Source: Melghirimyces thermohalophilus (GTDB taxonomy: Bacteria; Bacillota; Bacilli; Thermoactinomycetales; DSM-45169). From it: a stretch of 64,000 bases of DNA. Shown piece after piece: positions 16,231-25,049 of this stretch. How positions within the stretch are numbered: the first letter of the stretch is position 1; every line of letters begins with the position of its first letter. The position numbers were made by a program, and so were the translations under genes. The notes beneath the pieces were generated by a model that was not told the origin of the DNA, searched no databases, and saw nothing but the letters and a program-made list of their open reading frames with translations. The stretch covers positions 1 through 64,000 of the forward strand of contig NZ_FMZA01000014.1 in the NCBI RefSeq assembly GCF_900102685.1. The letters are read 5' to 3'.

Positions 16231-17928
16231 TCAAGCGTTGGCTCCAGGCCCACCGCTGATGCTGCGGCGTTGCCGCATCGCAGCAGCGATACCTTCCAGG
16301 ACCAACCAGGCGTTGAGGGCCAGAATGATCACCCCGACCACAACCAGATGCCATTGTCCTTGATCCACGTAGCCGAAGATGCTCTGCGCCATGCTCCAAG
16401 CGGTCATCACCACCACAAAGACCAACGGGATCAAAGCCACCATGTAATTCCGTCCCCATTTCCACAGGAGCAGGGTGATCACGATCAGCGACAGGCCCGC
16501 CGTCAGCTGGTTGGTCGTTCCAAATAGCGGCCACAACACCATGCCTCCCGCTCCCGGATTGGACGGGTCCGCCAGAAAAGCCAGCGCGACACAGGAGAGG
16601 AAGGCGATGACGGTGCTGGTGTTGAGGCTTTTCAGCGCGTTCACCTGATACTGCTCCCCGATCTCTGACAGGATAAATCGCTGCAACCGCATCGACGTAT
16701 CCAAGGTGGTGGCGGCGAAGGCGACGATCATGATGGAGACAAAAGTGGTCCCGATCACCGTCGGGATTCCCATACTGGCCAGGAAGTTTCCGGCTCCGGT
16801 GACGAAGGCACCGACACCGCTGGAACTGGCGCTCTCCCAGGAGGCGTAATGTTGGCTCCATTGGTCCATGGAAGCGAAGCCAGCGGCGGCGGCCATAATA
16901 GCGATCAAAGCCAGCAGCCCTTCCCCCATCGCCCCGAAGTAGCCGACAAAACGGGCATCCGGCTCTTTGTCCAGTTGCTTGGAAGAGGTTCCGGAGCCGA
17001 CCAACCCGTGAAAGCCGGAGATGGCTCCACAGGCGACGGTGACAAACAGAAGCGGAACCAGATTGGGGGTGTCCTCTGGCACATCGGTGTTAAAGAAAGG
17101 GGCGTTAAACTCCGGTTGGGTGATAAACAGCCCCAGATACAGGATACCCAGTCCCAAAAACAACATATGGGAGTTGATGTAATCCCGAGGTTGCAGCAGA
17201 AGCCACACCGGCAGCCGGGAAGCGATCGCCCCGTACAGCAGCATCACGATCACCCAAAATCCGGTGGAGGGGATACCCAAAACCGTCTCCGGCATATGGA
17301 TGGGAGCCCCCGCCCCGATGAAGATGAAGAGGTACAGCAGCACAAGGCCGATAATCGAGGGCCAAAAGAGCCTGATACCCCGCTTATACACCAGAAACCC
17401 GATAGCCATCGCTACCGGCAACTGCAACCAATAGGGTAACACGCTTTCCGGAAACTGCGTAAACAGATTGGCGATCACCACGGCGAACACGGCATTGACC
17501 AACAACAACAGGAAAAAGATGATCAACAGGAACAAGCCCTTGGCCCGGGGACCGATGACGGAATGGGTGATCACTCCGACCGACTTCCCTTTATTCCGCA
17601 CAGATGCCCACAGGGTGCCGAAGTCGTGCATGCCGGCGAAGAAGATCGTGCCTAACACTACCCACAGCAACGCCGGCCCCCAGCCCCAGATCACCGCGAT
17701 GGCTGGCCCGACAATCGGAGCCGCCCCGGCAACGGAACTGAAATGGTGTCCCCACAGCACAAATTTGTTAGTGGGCAGGTGGTCCACTCCATCCCGAAAT
17801 TCATGGGCTGGCGTCCGAAACTTCGGATCGACCTGGAATACCTTTTCTGCCAAATATTTTGAATAAAAGCGGTAACCAAAAAAGAATAAAACCAAAGCAC
17901 AAATCGTCATCAACAACGGCTGAGTCAA
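16231..17928 (-). CDS. cstA: Carbon starvation protein CstA (peptide/pyruvate transporter family)
   Basis: A 565-residue polytopic membrane protein with more than a dozen segments. Family hallmarks are visible: NKFVLWGHHFSSVAGAAPIVGPAIA, HDFGTLWASVRNKGKSVG, GAISGFHGLVGSGTSSKQLD, and TTLDTSMRLQRFIL. CstA/YjiY proteins import peptides and pyruvate when preferred carbon is exhausted. The start is TTG, chosen because GGGGGAGG lies about six bases before it; the later ATG has no such site. The small partner protein (YbdD type) is not found next to it. Confidence 0.93.
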   Translation of the reverse strand: MTQPLLMTICALVLFFFGYRFYSKYLAEKVFQVDPKFRTPAHEFRDGVDHLPTNKFVLWGHHFSSVAGAAPIVGPAIAVIWGWGPALLWVVLGTIFFAGMHDFGTLWASVRNKGKSVGVITHSVIGPRAKGLFLLIIFFLLLLVNAVFAVVIANLFTQFPESVLPYWLQLPVAMAIGFLVYKRGIRLFWPSIIGLVLLYLFIFIGAGAPIHMPETVLGIPSTGFWVIVMLLYGAIASRLPVWLLLQPRDYINSHMLFLGLGILYLGLFITQPEFNAPFFNTDVPEDTPNLVPLLFVTVACGAISGFHGLVGSGTSSKQLDKEPDARFVGYFGAMGEGLLALIAIMAAAAGFASMDQWSQHYASWESASSSGVGAFVTGAGNFLASMGIPTVIGTTFVSIMIVAFAATTLDTSMRLQRFILSEIGEQYQVNALKSLNTSTVIAFLSCVALAFLADPSNPGAGGMVLWPLFGTTNQLTAGLSLIVITLLLWKWGRNYMVALIPLVFVVVMTAWSMAQSIFGYVDQGQWHLVVVGVIILALNAWLVLEGIAAAMRQRRSISGGPGANA

Positions 17929-18034
17929 AATGAGCCTCCCCCTTTTTCTGTGATATATCAAATAGTCAAAATGATAAGCCCATACTGTTTTTTGTTTATT
18001 TTAAAGGAAAACGGATTATTCGTCCATCGAAAGC

Positions 18035-18063
18035 GGAGGGTTTCCACCAACAGGAAACCCTCC
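18035..18063. repeat. 11-bp perfect inverted repeat
   Basis: GGAGGGTTTCC pairs with GGAAACCCTCC around a seven-base loop, seven bases past the stop of the next minus-strand gene. No T tract follows, so a terminator role is possible but not certain. Confidence 0.55.
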
Positions 18064-18069
18064 CAACTG

Positions 18070-18333
18070 TTATCGAGCCGGCCGCACTTCCACTTTACCG
18101 CCATCTTTTCGGTAACACAATTCCCGTCCAGGCCCCATCCACCACCGGATCTCCTCGTCGTGAAAGGGGTTTTTACCATCGGCTCCCGACTCGTCCCCAA
18201 TCGATTCTTCATTCATCGCCCGCATGGCGATCTCCGTCATCTCTCGGTAACACTCTCGCACCCGACCCGCCAGTTCGTCCATCAACGCTTGATCGACGCT
18301 GGTGAGTTGAAACTCCTGTCGATTCTCCTGCAT
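18070..18333 (-). CDS. Conserved-looking hypothetical protein (87 residues)
   Basis: I do not recognise it. The N-terminal half is a predicted helix (LTSVDQALMDELAGRVRECYREMTEIAMRAMNEE). The C-terminal half contains IRWWMGPGRELCYRKDGGKVEVRPAR, probably two beta strands. It has no signal or membrane segment. A strong ribosome binding site (GGGAGGGAAGGA) precedes ATG, so it is probably expressed. It lies upstream of cstA on the same strand, separated by an inverted repeat. Confidence 0.6.
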   Translation of the reverse strand: MQENRQEFQLTSVDQALMDELAGRVRECYREMTEIAMRAMNEESIGDESGADGKNPFHDEEIRWWMGPGRELCYRKDGGKVEVRPAR

Positions 18334-18491
18334 TTTCCTTCCCTCCCCTTACAACAGTCACTGGTATCCTGTACCGGTTGCCGCTTCTTTATGCCCGGCA
18401 CTTTTTTCATTCCGCATATTTTTCCTTTTATATTTTATGTGGAGCTTCGGATACTAAAAGCAGCAACCCGGATAAAAGGAGGGAAGTTCTT

Positions 18492-19055
18492 GTGCGAAAA
18501 GGGTTGAAAGCCTTCACTCTGGTGACCTCCGCCGCCTTGGTATTTACCTCGATGGGCTGTGCGACGAATAACCAGGGTCAGCAGGGCAGACAGCAAAACG
18601 GCGAACAGCCGCAACGGATTGTCCAACCGGCTCGGGACGGAAATAATCAAGTCAACCAGCAAGATGCTTTTGGGGATAAAGTCGTCCAAACCGGGAAAAA
18701 ATATTTGGGCACACCGTACCTATTCGGAGGAGAATACGAAACGAGCGGACGATTTGATTGCTCCTCTTTCACCCAGTACGTATTTAAGAAAAACGGCGTA
18801 GATTTGCCCCGACGGGCGGAACCTCAAGCCCAAAAAGGGACCCGTGTCTCCAAGGACCAATTGCAAAAAGGGGATCTGTTGTTTTTCAAACTGAAGAGCA
18901 AACCCAATAAAGGGATTGAACACGTAGGTATCTATGCCGGAAACGGAAAAATTTTGCACACCTACGGTGAAGGTGGGGTTCGGATCGACGACCTCGATCA
19001 AGACTGGCTCCAATGGGGCTATCTCGGTGCTACCCGGGTCCGTCCTAATCAATAA
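18492..19055 (+). CDS. NlpC/P60 cell-wall peptidase lipoprotein
   Basis: A 187-residue lipoprotein. The lipobox SMGC gives lipidated Cys23, then a Gln/Asn/Gly-rich linker to about residue 60, then an NlpC/P60 domain. Catalytic residues are Cys90 (GRFDCSSFTQYVF), His144 (EHVGIYAGNG) and His156 (LHTYGEG). Such enzymes cut gamma-D-Glu/diaminopimelate or related bonds in peptidoglycan at the outer face of the membrane. GTG is chosen as start because AAAGGAGGG lies eight bases before it. It is monocistronic. Confidence 0.9.
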   Translation: MRKGLKAFTLVTSAALVFTSMGCATNNQGQQGRQQNGEQPQRIVQPARDGNNQVNQQDAFGDKVVQTGKKYLGTPYLFGGEYETSGRFDCSSFTQYVFKKNGVDLPRRAEPQAQKGTRVSKDQLQKGDLLFFKLKSKPNKGIEHVGIYAGNGKILHTYGEGGVRIDDLDQDWLQWGYLGATRVRPNQ

Positions 19056-19067
19056 CATCCCAATATC

Positions 19068-19096
19068 AAAAACCGGGACATATGGTCCCGGTTTTT
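19068..19096. terminator. Bidirectional terminator
   Basis: AAAACCGGGAC-atatg-GTCCCGGTTTTT lies between the converging NlpC/P60 and symporter genes and has a T run in each direction. Confidence 0.9.
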
Positions 19097-19102
19097 GCCT
19101 GA

Positions 19103-20422
19103 TCATATCGCTTCATTCAACTCCAATTCATCCTCCTCATCCCGATTAAAGGCCTCGCGATCAAATTCATCCTCGGAGTCGGCGATCACGAGGGAGGCGA
19201 CTGTATCACCAGTGACGTTGACGGCGGTTCGACCCATATCGAGAAGGGCATCGATGCCGAGCACCATCGCCATCCCTTCCAGGGGAAGGCCCATCCCAGT
19301 CAGGACAACGGTGGTCATGATAGAGGCGGTACCGGGAACGCCGGCGGTACCGATGGAGGCTAAGGTTGCCGTCGTCACAAGGATCAGGTAATCGACCATT
19401 CCCAAATCCATATGAAAGACGTTGGCCACAAAAATCGCCACGATCGCAGGATACAATCCTCCACAGGCATCCATGTTCATAGTGGCACCCAAGGGCGCGA
19501 CAAAGCTAGACACCTTTTCGGAAACTTTCACCCGGCTCGTCAAGGTTTTCAAGGTGACGGGCAAGGTGCCGTAGCTGCTCCGGGTGGAAAAGGCCACCAC
19601 CATCACCGGCCAGATTTTTTTCAAAAACCGGATCGGGTTCACCTTCGCCACAAAACCGACTAGACTGCCGTAAGTGAAGAGCAGATGGATCAAGCAAGCG
19701 AGATAAACAGCCACCACCACTTCCATCAACGGCAGCAACGTGGAGAGGCCATGGGTGGCGGCCACTCGGACCAACAGCCCGTAAACCCCATAGGGTGTCA
19801 GCTTCAGGACGATCTTAGTCACTCGGAACATGACCTTAGAAAAGGATTGGACCAACCGCTTCACCGGTTCCACCGAATCCGGATTCCGTTGGGATTCGAT
19901 TGTGATGGCAACTCCGATGAACATGGCAAAGAAGATGACCGGCAAAATCTGACCTTCCGCCGCTTCAGCGACAGGATTATCCGGAATCATATCCAGGAGA
20001 ACCTCAGTCACAGGCGGAATCTCCCGCGGTTCGGCAGAGGGATCCGGCGCCATATCCATACCGACACCCACCTGCAAAGCATTTCCCACCAAGATACCGA
20101 TGGCGCTGGCGATAACAGCTGTCAACAAGAAGAGCCCGATCGTCTTCAGCCCCAGCTTGCGAAGCTGGGCCGGATCCTTGAGGGAAGTGATGCTGGAGAT
20201 GATCGCTGTCACCACCAGGGGAATCACCAGCATTTTAATCAAATGGATATAGGCATCGCCCAACAGGCCGACGATTTCCGCCTCGTTCCCCAAAACCGCT
20301 CCGACGGCGACCCCGACCAGCATGGCGATCATCACCCGCAGGCCGAAGCTGACTTTTTTCCGCTTTAGAAAAAGAAGAAAGCCGATGACTATCAAGGAAA
20401 CGAGCAAACTGACAAGCATCAT
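19103..20422 (-). CDS. Dicarboxylate/amino acid:cation symporter (TcyP/YdjN-like)
   Basis: A 439-residue DAACS-family carrier with about eight membrane segments and re-entrant loops. KMLVIPLVVTAIISSI, AFSTRSSYGTLPVTL, GATMNMDACGGLYPA and DALLDMGRTAVNVTGD are the family's substrate and Na+ motifs. The RSS-x-G-x-LP form of the serine-rich loop and the VSFGLRVM start resemble the L-cystine symporter TcyP more than glutamate carriers, but the substrate is uncertain. The C-terminus is very acidic (SEDEFDREAFNRDEEDELEL). Its own near-consensus promoter lies upstream. Confidence 0.85.
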   Translation of the reverse strand: MMLVSLLVSLIVIGFLLFLKRKKVSFGLRVMIAMLVGVAVGAVLGNEAEIVGLLGDAYIHLIKMLVIPLVVTAIISSITSLKDPAQLRKLGLKTIGLFLLTAVIASAIGILVGNALQVGVGMDMAPDPSAEPREIPPVTEVLLDMIPDNPVAEAAEGQILPVIFFAMFIGVAITIESQRNPDSVEPVKRLVQSFSKVMFRVTKIVLKLTPYGVYGLLVRVAATHGLSTLLPLMEVVVAVYLACLIHLLFTYGSLVGFVAKVNPIRFLKKIWPVMVVAFSTRSSYGTLPVTLKTLTSRVKVSEKVSSFVAPLGATMNMDACGGLYPAIVAIFVANVFHMDLGMVDYLILVTTATLASIGTAGVPGTASIMTTVVLTGMGLPLEGMAMVLGIDALLDMGRTAVNVTGDTVASLVIADSEDEFDREAFNRDEEDELELNEAI

Positions 20423-20476
20423 ATATTTCTCATCCCATTCTTTTTCAATAATCCATATCGGGTTAATATGTTTTTA

Positions 20477-20505
20477 ATACTAAATGGAACAGAAGATGTT
20501 GTCAA
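20477..20505 (-). promoter_or_regulatory. Sigma-A promoter of the symporter gene
   Basis: On the minus strand TTGACA, 17 bases, TAGTAT; the -10 is about 55 bp before the ATG. The promoter follows directly after the terminator of the upstream gene. Confidence 0.75.
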
Positions 20506-20542
20506 TCAAAAAACCAGGACGACGATGGACCCATCCTGGTTT
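20506..20542 (-). terminator. Terminator of the coiled-coil protein gene
   Basis: On the minus strand AAACCAGGA and TCCTGGTTT form the stem, followed by TTTG. The stem begins at the stop codon. Confidence 0.75.
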
Positions 20543-21023
20543 ACGCCTTTCCCCACCTTTTTTGCATCATAAAAGCGGGAATCTGGGGGCCGACGGTTTC
20601 CTCCTGCAGGCGTGGGGCGGCGGATTCCGAGGGCCGTTCCGTCTTTTCCCCTTCCCAATAATGTTGGAGCCGATCTCGGGCTCGGTCCAACAACTCATCG
20701 ATCTCCATCCGTGACTCGGCGAAGGAGGGATCCGCCTGTTCCATCTGCTCCATGTACACCTTGCATTGGGTTAGAACCCGATGGATCTCCCGTGCCATCT
20801 CTCCTGCCGATTGCCGCTCCGTCGACTCCTCGTTTTGTTTCGGAGGACCCATCCGGCGCCGCAGCTGCTTAATATTGCGTTGCACCTCATGGGTCTTCAT
20901 GTTGATACTGTCGATCTCATAGCGGTATTCCGGAAATTCTGCCTCAAGGGCTTGCAACTCTTGCAATAACCCGATCAAATATTTTTCCATCTTTTGAAAG
21001 CGTCCACCCGCTGTTTCCGCCAA
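20541..21023 (-). CDS. Helical hypothetical protein (160 residues)
   Basis: I do not recognise it. The product is almost entirely charged helix with heptad-like stretches (LIGLLQELQALEAEFPEYRYEIDSI; NMKTHEVQRNIKQLRRRM), then a Gln/Glu/Ser linker and a second helix (CKVYMEQMEQADPSFAESRMEIDELLDRARDRLQHYW). This suggests a cytoplasmic coiled-coil protein. The start is TTG with GGAGG seven bases before it. It sits between the symporter and the germination locus, both on the minus strand, with its own terminator. Confidence 0.6.
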   Translation of the reverse strand: MAETAGGRFQKMEKYLIGLLQELQALEAEFPEYRYEIDSINMKTHEVQRNIKQLRRRMGPPKQNEESTERQSAGEMAREIHRVLTQCKVYMEQMEQADPSFAESRMEIDELLDRARDRLQHYWEGEKTERPSESAAPRLQEETVGPQIPAFMMQKRWGKA

Positions 21024-21040
21024 TCCCTTTCCTCCTCATG

Positions 21041-21086
21041 CTTGGAAGCGTGATGATCGGACGCACCCATTCACAACGCTTCCAAG
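21041..21086. repeat. Inverted repeat upstream of the coiled-coil gene
   Basis: CTTGGAAGCGT and ACGCTTCCAAG are arms of 11 bp about 23 bases apart. The right arm, read on the minus strand, contains GAAGCGTTGTGAA, which is also the end sequence of the foldback element near 38.2-38.5 kb. Confidence 0.55.
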
Positions 21087-21180
21087 GATACGTTTCATAA
21101 GAAGTATATACAGGGCACCAACTGTGAAGCAATACGGTTTCAAGCAAGTCATCCCAGGTGTTCCCACCTGACGTGCAATT

Positions 21181-21396
21181 CTAAAAGATCCATCGACCCA
21201 ACAACCATTTTCCGATCCAGATCACCAGCCCGAAGGTGAGATTGATCCAGCCCAGCCAGCGGGTCACTTTTTGCTCCTTGGGCAGCTTCATCAGTTGATA
21301 CATCCGCATATCAACACGCAACAGCAGTGCTCCGGTCACCAAAAACAGGACGACCAGATAATGCAGGTATCCGATGTAAACCATGGTGTGATCCAT
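21181..21396 (-). CDS. Small two-helix membrane protein of the germination locus (CLC_0170-like)
   Basis: A 71-residue protein with two membrane helices (YLHYLVVLFLVTGALLL and WINLTFGLVIWIGKWLLGRWIF) joined by a basic loop (RMYQLMKLPKEQKVTRW). Size, layout and position at the 3' end of a ger operon match what I recall as the CLC_0170 family; this needs checking. AGGAGGG precedes ATG. It starts 10 bp after the gerC-type gene and is probably co-transcribed, so it may assist assembly of the germinant receptor in the spore inner membrane. Confidence 0.7.
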   Translation of the reverse strand: MDHTMVYIGYLHYLVVLFLVTGALLLRVDMRMYQLMKLPKEQKVTRWLGWINLTFGLVIWIGKWLLGRWIF

Positions 21397-21406
21397 ATAA
21401 TCCCTC

Positions 21407-22660
21407 CTATCGCTCCCTCATCCCGGTCCGACGGGTGATATGTTTCACCTGGATGTCGACGGGCAAAGTGCGATATACCTGCCGCCATTTCCGATTGGTC
21501 CGGATGTGCCGGTTCCAGTACACAGGCTCTTTCGCCCGCACCCGTTCCCCAAAACCGAAGATGTCGGAACCTTTTTTCTGGGTTTTTTTCACCAATTGGA
21601 GACTCACCTGTTCGAGACGCTCTTCGATTTCTTTATCGATCCTTTTGATCACCTGGGTCGAGTCTACATGCTGAAGCAGGTTTGATTTTTCGTCAATTTC
21701 CGTTTCCACATAGATGGACACCTTCAAATGGGGGCGCCCTTTCTTCATCTCGACCCATTTTTTTGTCTCGCGGCTGAAAGCGGTGAACCTGACATGGCCT
21801 TTTCCTTCCGGAATGGGTACCGTTATGGAGTTTCCCGCCTGTTCAACCCCCATAATTTCCAAGTAGCTGGCAATTTCCAGCGGCTCCGTTTTCCCGACCA
21901 TTTTATCTTCTACAAAAAGGGCGATCCCGTCGATTTCAATATGGAACTCCTGTTTTTTTCCACCTTTGGGCTGGATATAGGGCAGATACCCTTCCCTTCC
22001 TTTCGCCGCGTAGGCGGTAAAAAAGTTGCCGATGAAACTCTGGGGAAACTTCCCCATCCAAACCGCCTGCTCCATCATATCGGTCAGATACAGGGTGGGC
22101 ACCCGTTCCAAGGGAGGTGCCACGGTCAATGCCTTATCAGCGGAGCTGCGGGAAACCAACAAGTAGGAGGACTTGCGGATTTCCGGATCACGCATCAGCA
22201 GGTCGAGGGTCTTTTTTAATCCTCGCTTTTCCAATTGTTCACTGACGATCACCACCCGGAAATGACCCAGATACAGCTCCTGAGACACCTGTTGCTGCAG
22301 GTTTTGTATCGCATCATCCAGGGTGTGACCCATCACTTGGATCACCCAAACCGATTTCTGACCGCCACCACCCTGGGATCCTCCTCCCTGCCCCGGTCCC
22401 AGGGGCACCCGCCCCGGCACCGCGATCTGGGCGGTCACCTTGATCATCTCTTCTCCCGGTGGTGGAAAACCATCTTTCCGGTTCGTCTCCGTAATTTGAT
22501 CCTCGTGTTTCGCCGCTTCCGGCGGGACGGTATCGATTCCCAGCCCCAGGATGATGCCCCGCTCCTCCAATTCGGTGCGATCCCAGCACCCGGTGAGCCA
22601 GGGAGCGATCAGCAGCAAGACACAAAACCACTTAATGGTTTTCACCCCGCTGGGATGCAT
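21407..22660 (-). CDS. Ger(x)C-family spore germination lipoprotein, second copy
   Basis: A 417-residue lipoprotein (lipobox LTGC, lipidated Cys25) with the family opening CWDRTELEERGIILGLGID. It is the C subunit of a nutrient germinant receptor, attached to the outer face of the spore inner membrane. It is closely similar along its length to the gene just upstream; shared landmarks are LPWLTGCWDRTE-type start, PLERVPTLYL, FPQSFIGNFFTAYAAKG and GSDIFGFGE.RA.EP.YWNRH. This points to tandem duplication. The copies differ most in the C-terminal domain, where germinant specificity or interaction may differ. Confidence 0.93.
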   Translation of the reverse strand: MHPSGVKTIKWFCVLLLIAPWLTGCWDRTELEERGIILGLGIDTVPPEAAKHEDQITETNRKDGFPPPGEEMIKVTAQIAVPGRVPLGPGQGGGSQGGGGQKSVWVIQVMGHTLDDAIQNLQQQVSQELYLGHFRVVIVSEQLEKRGLKKTLDLLMRDPEIRKSSYLLVSRSSADKALTVAPPLERVPTLYLTDMMEQAVWMGKFPQSFIGNFFTAYAAKGREGYLPYIQPKGGKKQEFHIEIDGIALFVEDKMVGKTEPLEIASYLEIMGVEQAGNSITVPIPEGKGHVRFTAFSRETKKWVEMKKGRPHLKVSIYVETEIDEKSNLLQHVDSTQVIKRIDKEIEERLEQVSLQLVKKTQKKGSDIFGFGERVRAKEPVYWNRHIRTNRKWRQVYRTLPVDIQVKHITRRTGMRER

Positions 22661-22687
22661 GCCGACTCCTCCTCATCGACCGATCGA

Positions 22688-23959
22688 TCATCTCTCCCTC
22701 ATCCCCGTTCGACGAATGCTGCTTGTGACCGTCACCTTGACCTGAAGCTCGTTTTTAAAGACCTGACGCCACTTTTCCCTCGTCCGAACGTGCCGATTCC
22801 AATACTCTGGTTCTTGGGCTCGCACCTGTTCCCCAAAACCGAATATATCCGAGCCCTCTTTCTGCAGATCTTGCACAAATTGCGCATTGATCCGTTGCAA
22901 CCGACGGGACAGCCCCTTTCTCACTGATTGCAAGGTTTGGGTGGAGTTGATTTTGATCTGTTGATTCGATTTTGCATCCAACTCGCCTTCCACGTGAATA
23001 AATACGTGGACCAACGGTTTTCCCCGTCGGATCTCAACAAAGGGTTTCTGCGCCCGTTCCGTCTTTCGGATCATCACATTTCCCTGTTGGCCGGGAACAG
23101 GCACCGACACGCTGTATCCCGCCGCACCGATCCCGATCACCTCCATGAACCGAGCCACTTCCACCGGCTCTGTATGTCCCACCATTTTGTCTCCTACAAA
23201 GTAGGCTAACCCGTCGATCTCAATATCGATCTCGGAATCCGGTTTATTTCCGCCTTTGGGTTGAACATAGGGAAGATAGCCCTCCTTTCCTTTGGCTGCG
23301 TAGGCGGTAAAGAAGTTGCCGATAAAGCTTTGGGGGAATCTACCCGTCTGGACCGCATGATCCATGAGTCCCGATAAATACAACGTGGGTACCCGCTCCA
23401 AGGGAGGGGCCACCGCCAGCGCTTTGGAGGCCGGACCTCTGGACACCAAAAGATAGGAAGACTTGCGGATCTCCGGATCCCGCATCAACAGATCGAGGTT
23501 CTCCTTCAACCCCCGTTTGGCCAGCTCCTCACTGACGACCACGATCCTGAGATGCCCCAGATACAGCTGTTGGGCCACCTGCTGCTGCAGATTCTGCAGG
23601 GCATCCTCCAGGGTGTGACCCATCACCTGGATCGCCCAGACCGGCTTCTGACTTCCGCCACCGCCGCCACCCTGGGACCCACCCTGTCCCGGCCCCAGGG
23701 GAACCCGCCCCGGCACCGCGACCTGGGCGGTCACCTTGATCATCTCTTCCCCCGGCGGAGGAAAACCGGCTGGATCGTTGGTTTCCGTGATCTGATCCTC
23801 GTGTTTCTCCGCTTCGGGAGGCGCTGTATCAATCCCGAGCCCCAGGATGATCCCTCGCTCTTCCATCTCGGTACGATCCCAGCACCCGGTGAGCCAAGGG
23901 GTGATCAAGAGCAGGATACAGAGGCACTTAAGAGCTTTGCCCCGTCGTTTGTTGTCCAC
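22688..23959 (-). CDS. Ger(x)C-family spore germination lipoprotein, first copy
   Basis: A 423-residue lipoprotein (lipobox LTGC, lipidated Cys26), C subunit of the same GerA-type receptor. It starts at GTG inside the end of the permease gene, with a 32-bp overlap, so translation is coupled to the B subunit. GGSQGGGGGGSQKP is a Gly-rich insertion slightly longer than in its downstream paralogue. The rest follows the family: an N-terminal domain with GRVPLGPGQ, a central DLLMRDPEIRKSSYLLVSRG, and a C-terminal domain with GSDIFGFGEQVRAQEPEYWN. Confidence 0.93.
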   Translation of the reverse strand: MDNKRRGKALKCLCILLLITPWLTGCWDRTEMEERGIILGLGIDTAPPEAEKHEDQITETNDPAGFPPPGEEMIKVTAQVAVPGRVPLGPGQGGSQGGGGGGSQKPVWAIQVMGHTLEDALQNLQQQVAQQLYLGHLRIVVVSEELAKRGLKENLDLLMRDPEIRKSSYLLVSRGPASKALAVAPPLERVPTLYLSGLMDHAVQTGRFPQSFIGNFFTAYAAKGKEGYLPYVQPKGGNKPDSEIDIEIDGLAYFVGDKMVGHTEPVEVARFMEVIGIGAAGYSVSVPVPGQQGNVMIRKTERAQKPFVEIRRGKPLVHVFIHVEGELDAKSNQQIKINSTQTLQSVRKGLSRRLQRINAQFVQDLQKEGSDIFGFGEQVRAQEPEYWNRHVRTREKWRQVFKNELQVKVTVTSSIRRTGMRER

Positions 23960-25049
23960 CGGAAGCCCCCCTCTTCCCGCGCAGAGCTGCTACCAACAGC
24001 AACAGCAGCGGATACAAGATGGTCGGGACCAAACCGGCCCTCCCCACCCATTGGATCGAATCGTATAAGACATGGATATTGCCTGGCAGCATCGCCAGCA
24101 CAAACACAAAGGGCAGGATAAACCAGGAAAACAAGCGGTGATCCTGAAGGTTGAACAAGCGGCTCATCCCGTAGGCGGTCACATAGTAACTGGACAACAG
24201 GGTGGTAAACACCGCCATCACCCAGAGGATCAAGAAGGGAGCATCCAGGCGCTCCAGCACAGCACCTGGCAGCGAGGTGGCTTTGGCCAACTCCAGTGTG
24301 GGCCAGAAAAACTGCTTGGTCAGCTCCGGGCCGAACACCGATAAGGTGGCCATCGCAATCACCACATATAAGGCGCCGGAGATGCCGAGGCCCCACAAGG
24401 CAGCCACCCACGCTTTTTGAGGTCGTCGCATCGACGGAATGATCAGGGTGTGGACGAAGGACCCCTGAAACAGAGCGGCCACCGTCAGCATCCCTGGAAA
24501 CATCCCCGCTGGTTGGTTACCCAGGATCGGCTGGAGAAAGAGAGGGTCGGCGTTTTTTAAGGAAAGGGCGACGATCACCAAAGCTGGGGCCAGAATAAAC
24601 GGGAGGTAAAACTGATGGATGTAAGCGAAAACGTCGATGCCGTTACGGCTCGGTATGGCGGCCAGCAATAGCATCACCAGGACAGTCACCTCCAGCGGGG
24701 TCTTCCTCAGCACCGAGGCCACCACCACCTGCCCGAATTCCCGCGCGATTAAGGCGGTTAACAGAGCAAAAAACAGGACGAGGATCAACGTGCCCAATCG
24801 CCCCAGAAACTTGCCCAGAATCGCCTCGCTGTACTCCAGGATGGTCTGTTGTGGAAACCGCATGCCGAGCAGGGTGAGCAAGATCAACCCCAGGAATCCG
24901 ACACCGAGGCCTAGCAGGGTGAGAAGCGGAGCTCCTGTATCCATCGATTGGGCAGTAAATCGGGGCAGAGCCAACACACCCACCCCAATCACGGTACTGA
25001 TTAGGACGGCAGTCGCCTGCAACAGAGTGATTCGACGGGGTCGATTCAT
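23928..25049 (-). CDS. GerAB-type germination permease (B subunit)
   Basis: A 373-residue protein with about ten membrane helices, of the APC-superfamily endospore germination permeases. TAVLISTVIGVGVLALPRF opens the first helix, which lines the germinant-binding pocket in GerBB-type proteins. B subunits bind the amino acid or sugar germinant. The ATG overlaps the A-subunit stop (25046-25049), and the gene overlaps the first C-subunit gene by 32 bp, so the locus order is A-B-C-C'. Confidence 0.93.
   Translation of the reverse strand: MNRPRRITLLQATAVLISTVIGVGVLALPRFTAQSMDTGAPLLTLLGLGVGFLGLILLTLLGMRFPQQTILEYSEAILGKFLGRLGTLILVLFFALLTALIAREFGQVVVASVLRKTPLEVTVLVMLLLAAIPSRNGIDVFAYIHQFYLPFILAPALVIVALSLKNADPLFLQPILGNQPAGMFPGMLTVAALFQGSFVHTLIIPSMRRPQKAWVAALWGLGISGALYVVIAMATLSVFGPELTKQFFWPTLELAKATSLPGAVLERLDAPFLILWVMAVFTTLLSSYYVTAYGMSRLFNLQDHRLFSWFILPFVFVLAMLPGNIHVLYDSIQWVGRAGLVPTILYPLLLLLVAALRGKRGASGGQQTTGQSS

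Noticed and set aside
15884-16861. 325-codon minus-strand frame extending the small Cys-Cys protein upstream
   Set aside because: The extension runs out of frame through cstA and past its terminator; the real start is the ATG at 16162 with a ribosome binding site.
19685-20368. 227-codon plus-strand frame opposite the symporter
   Set aside because: His/Gln/Arg-rich antisense artefact of a membrane protein gene.
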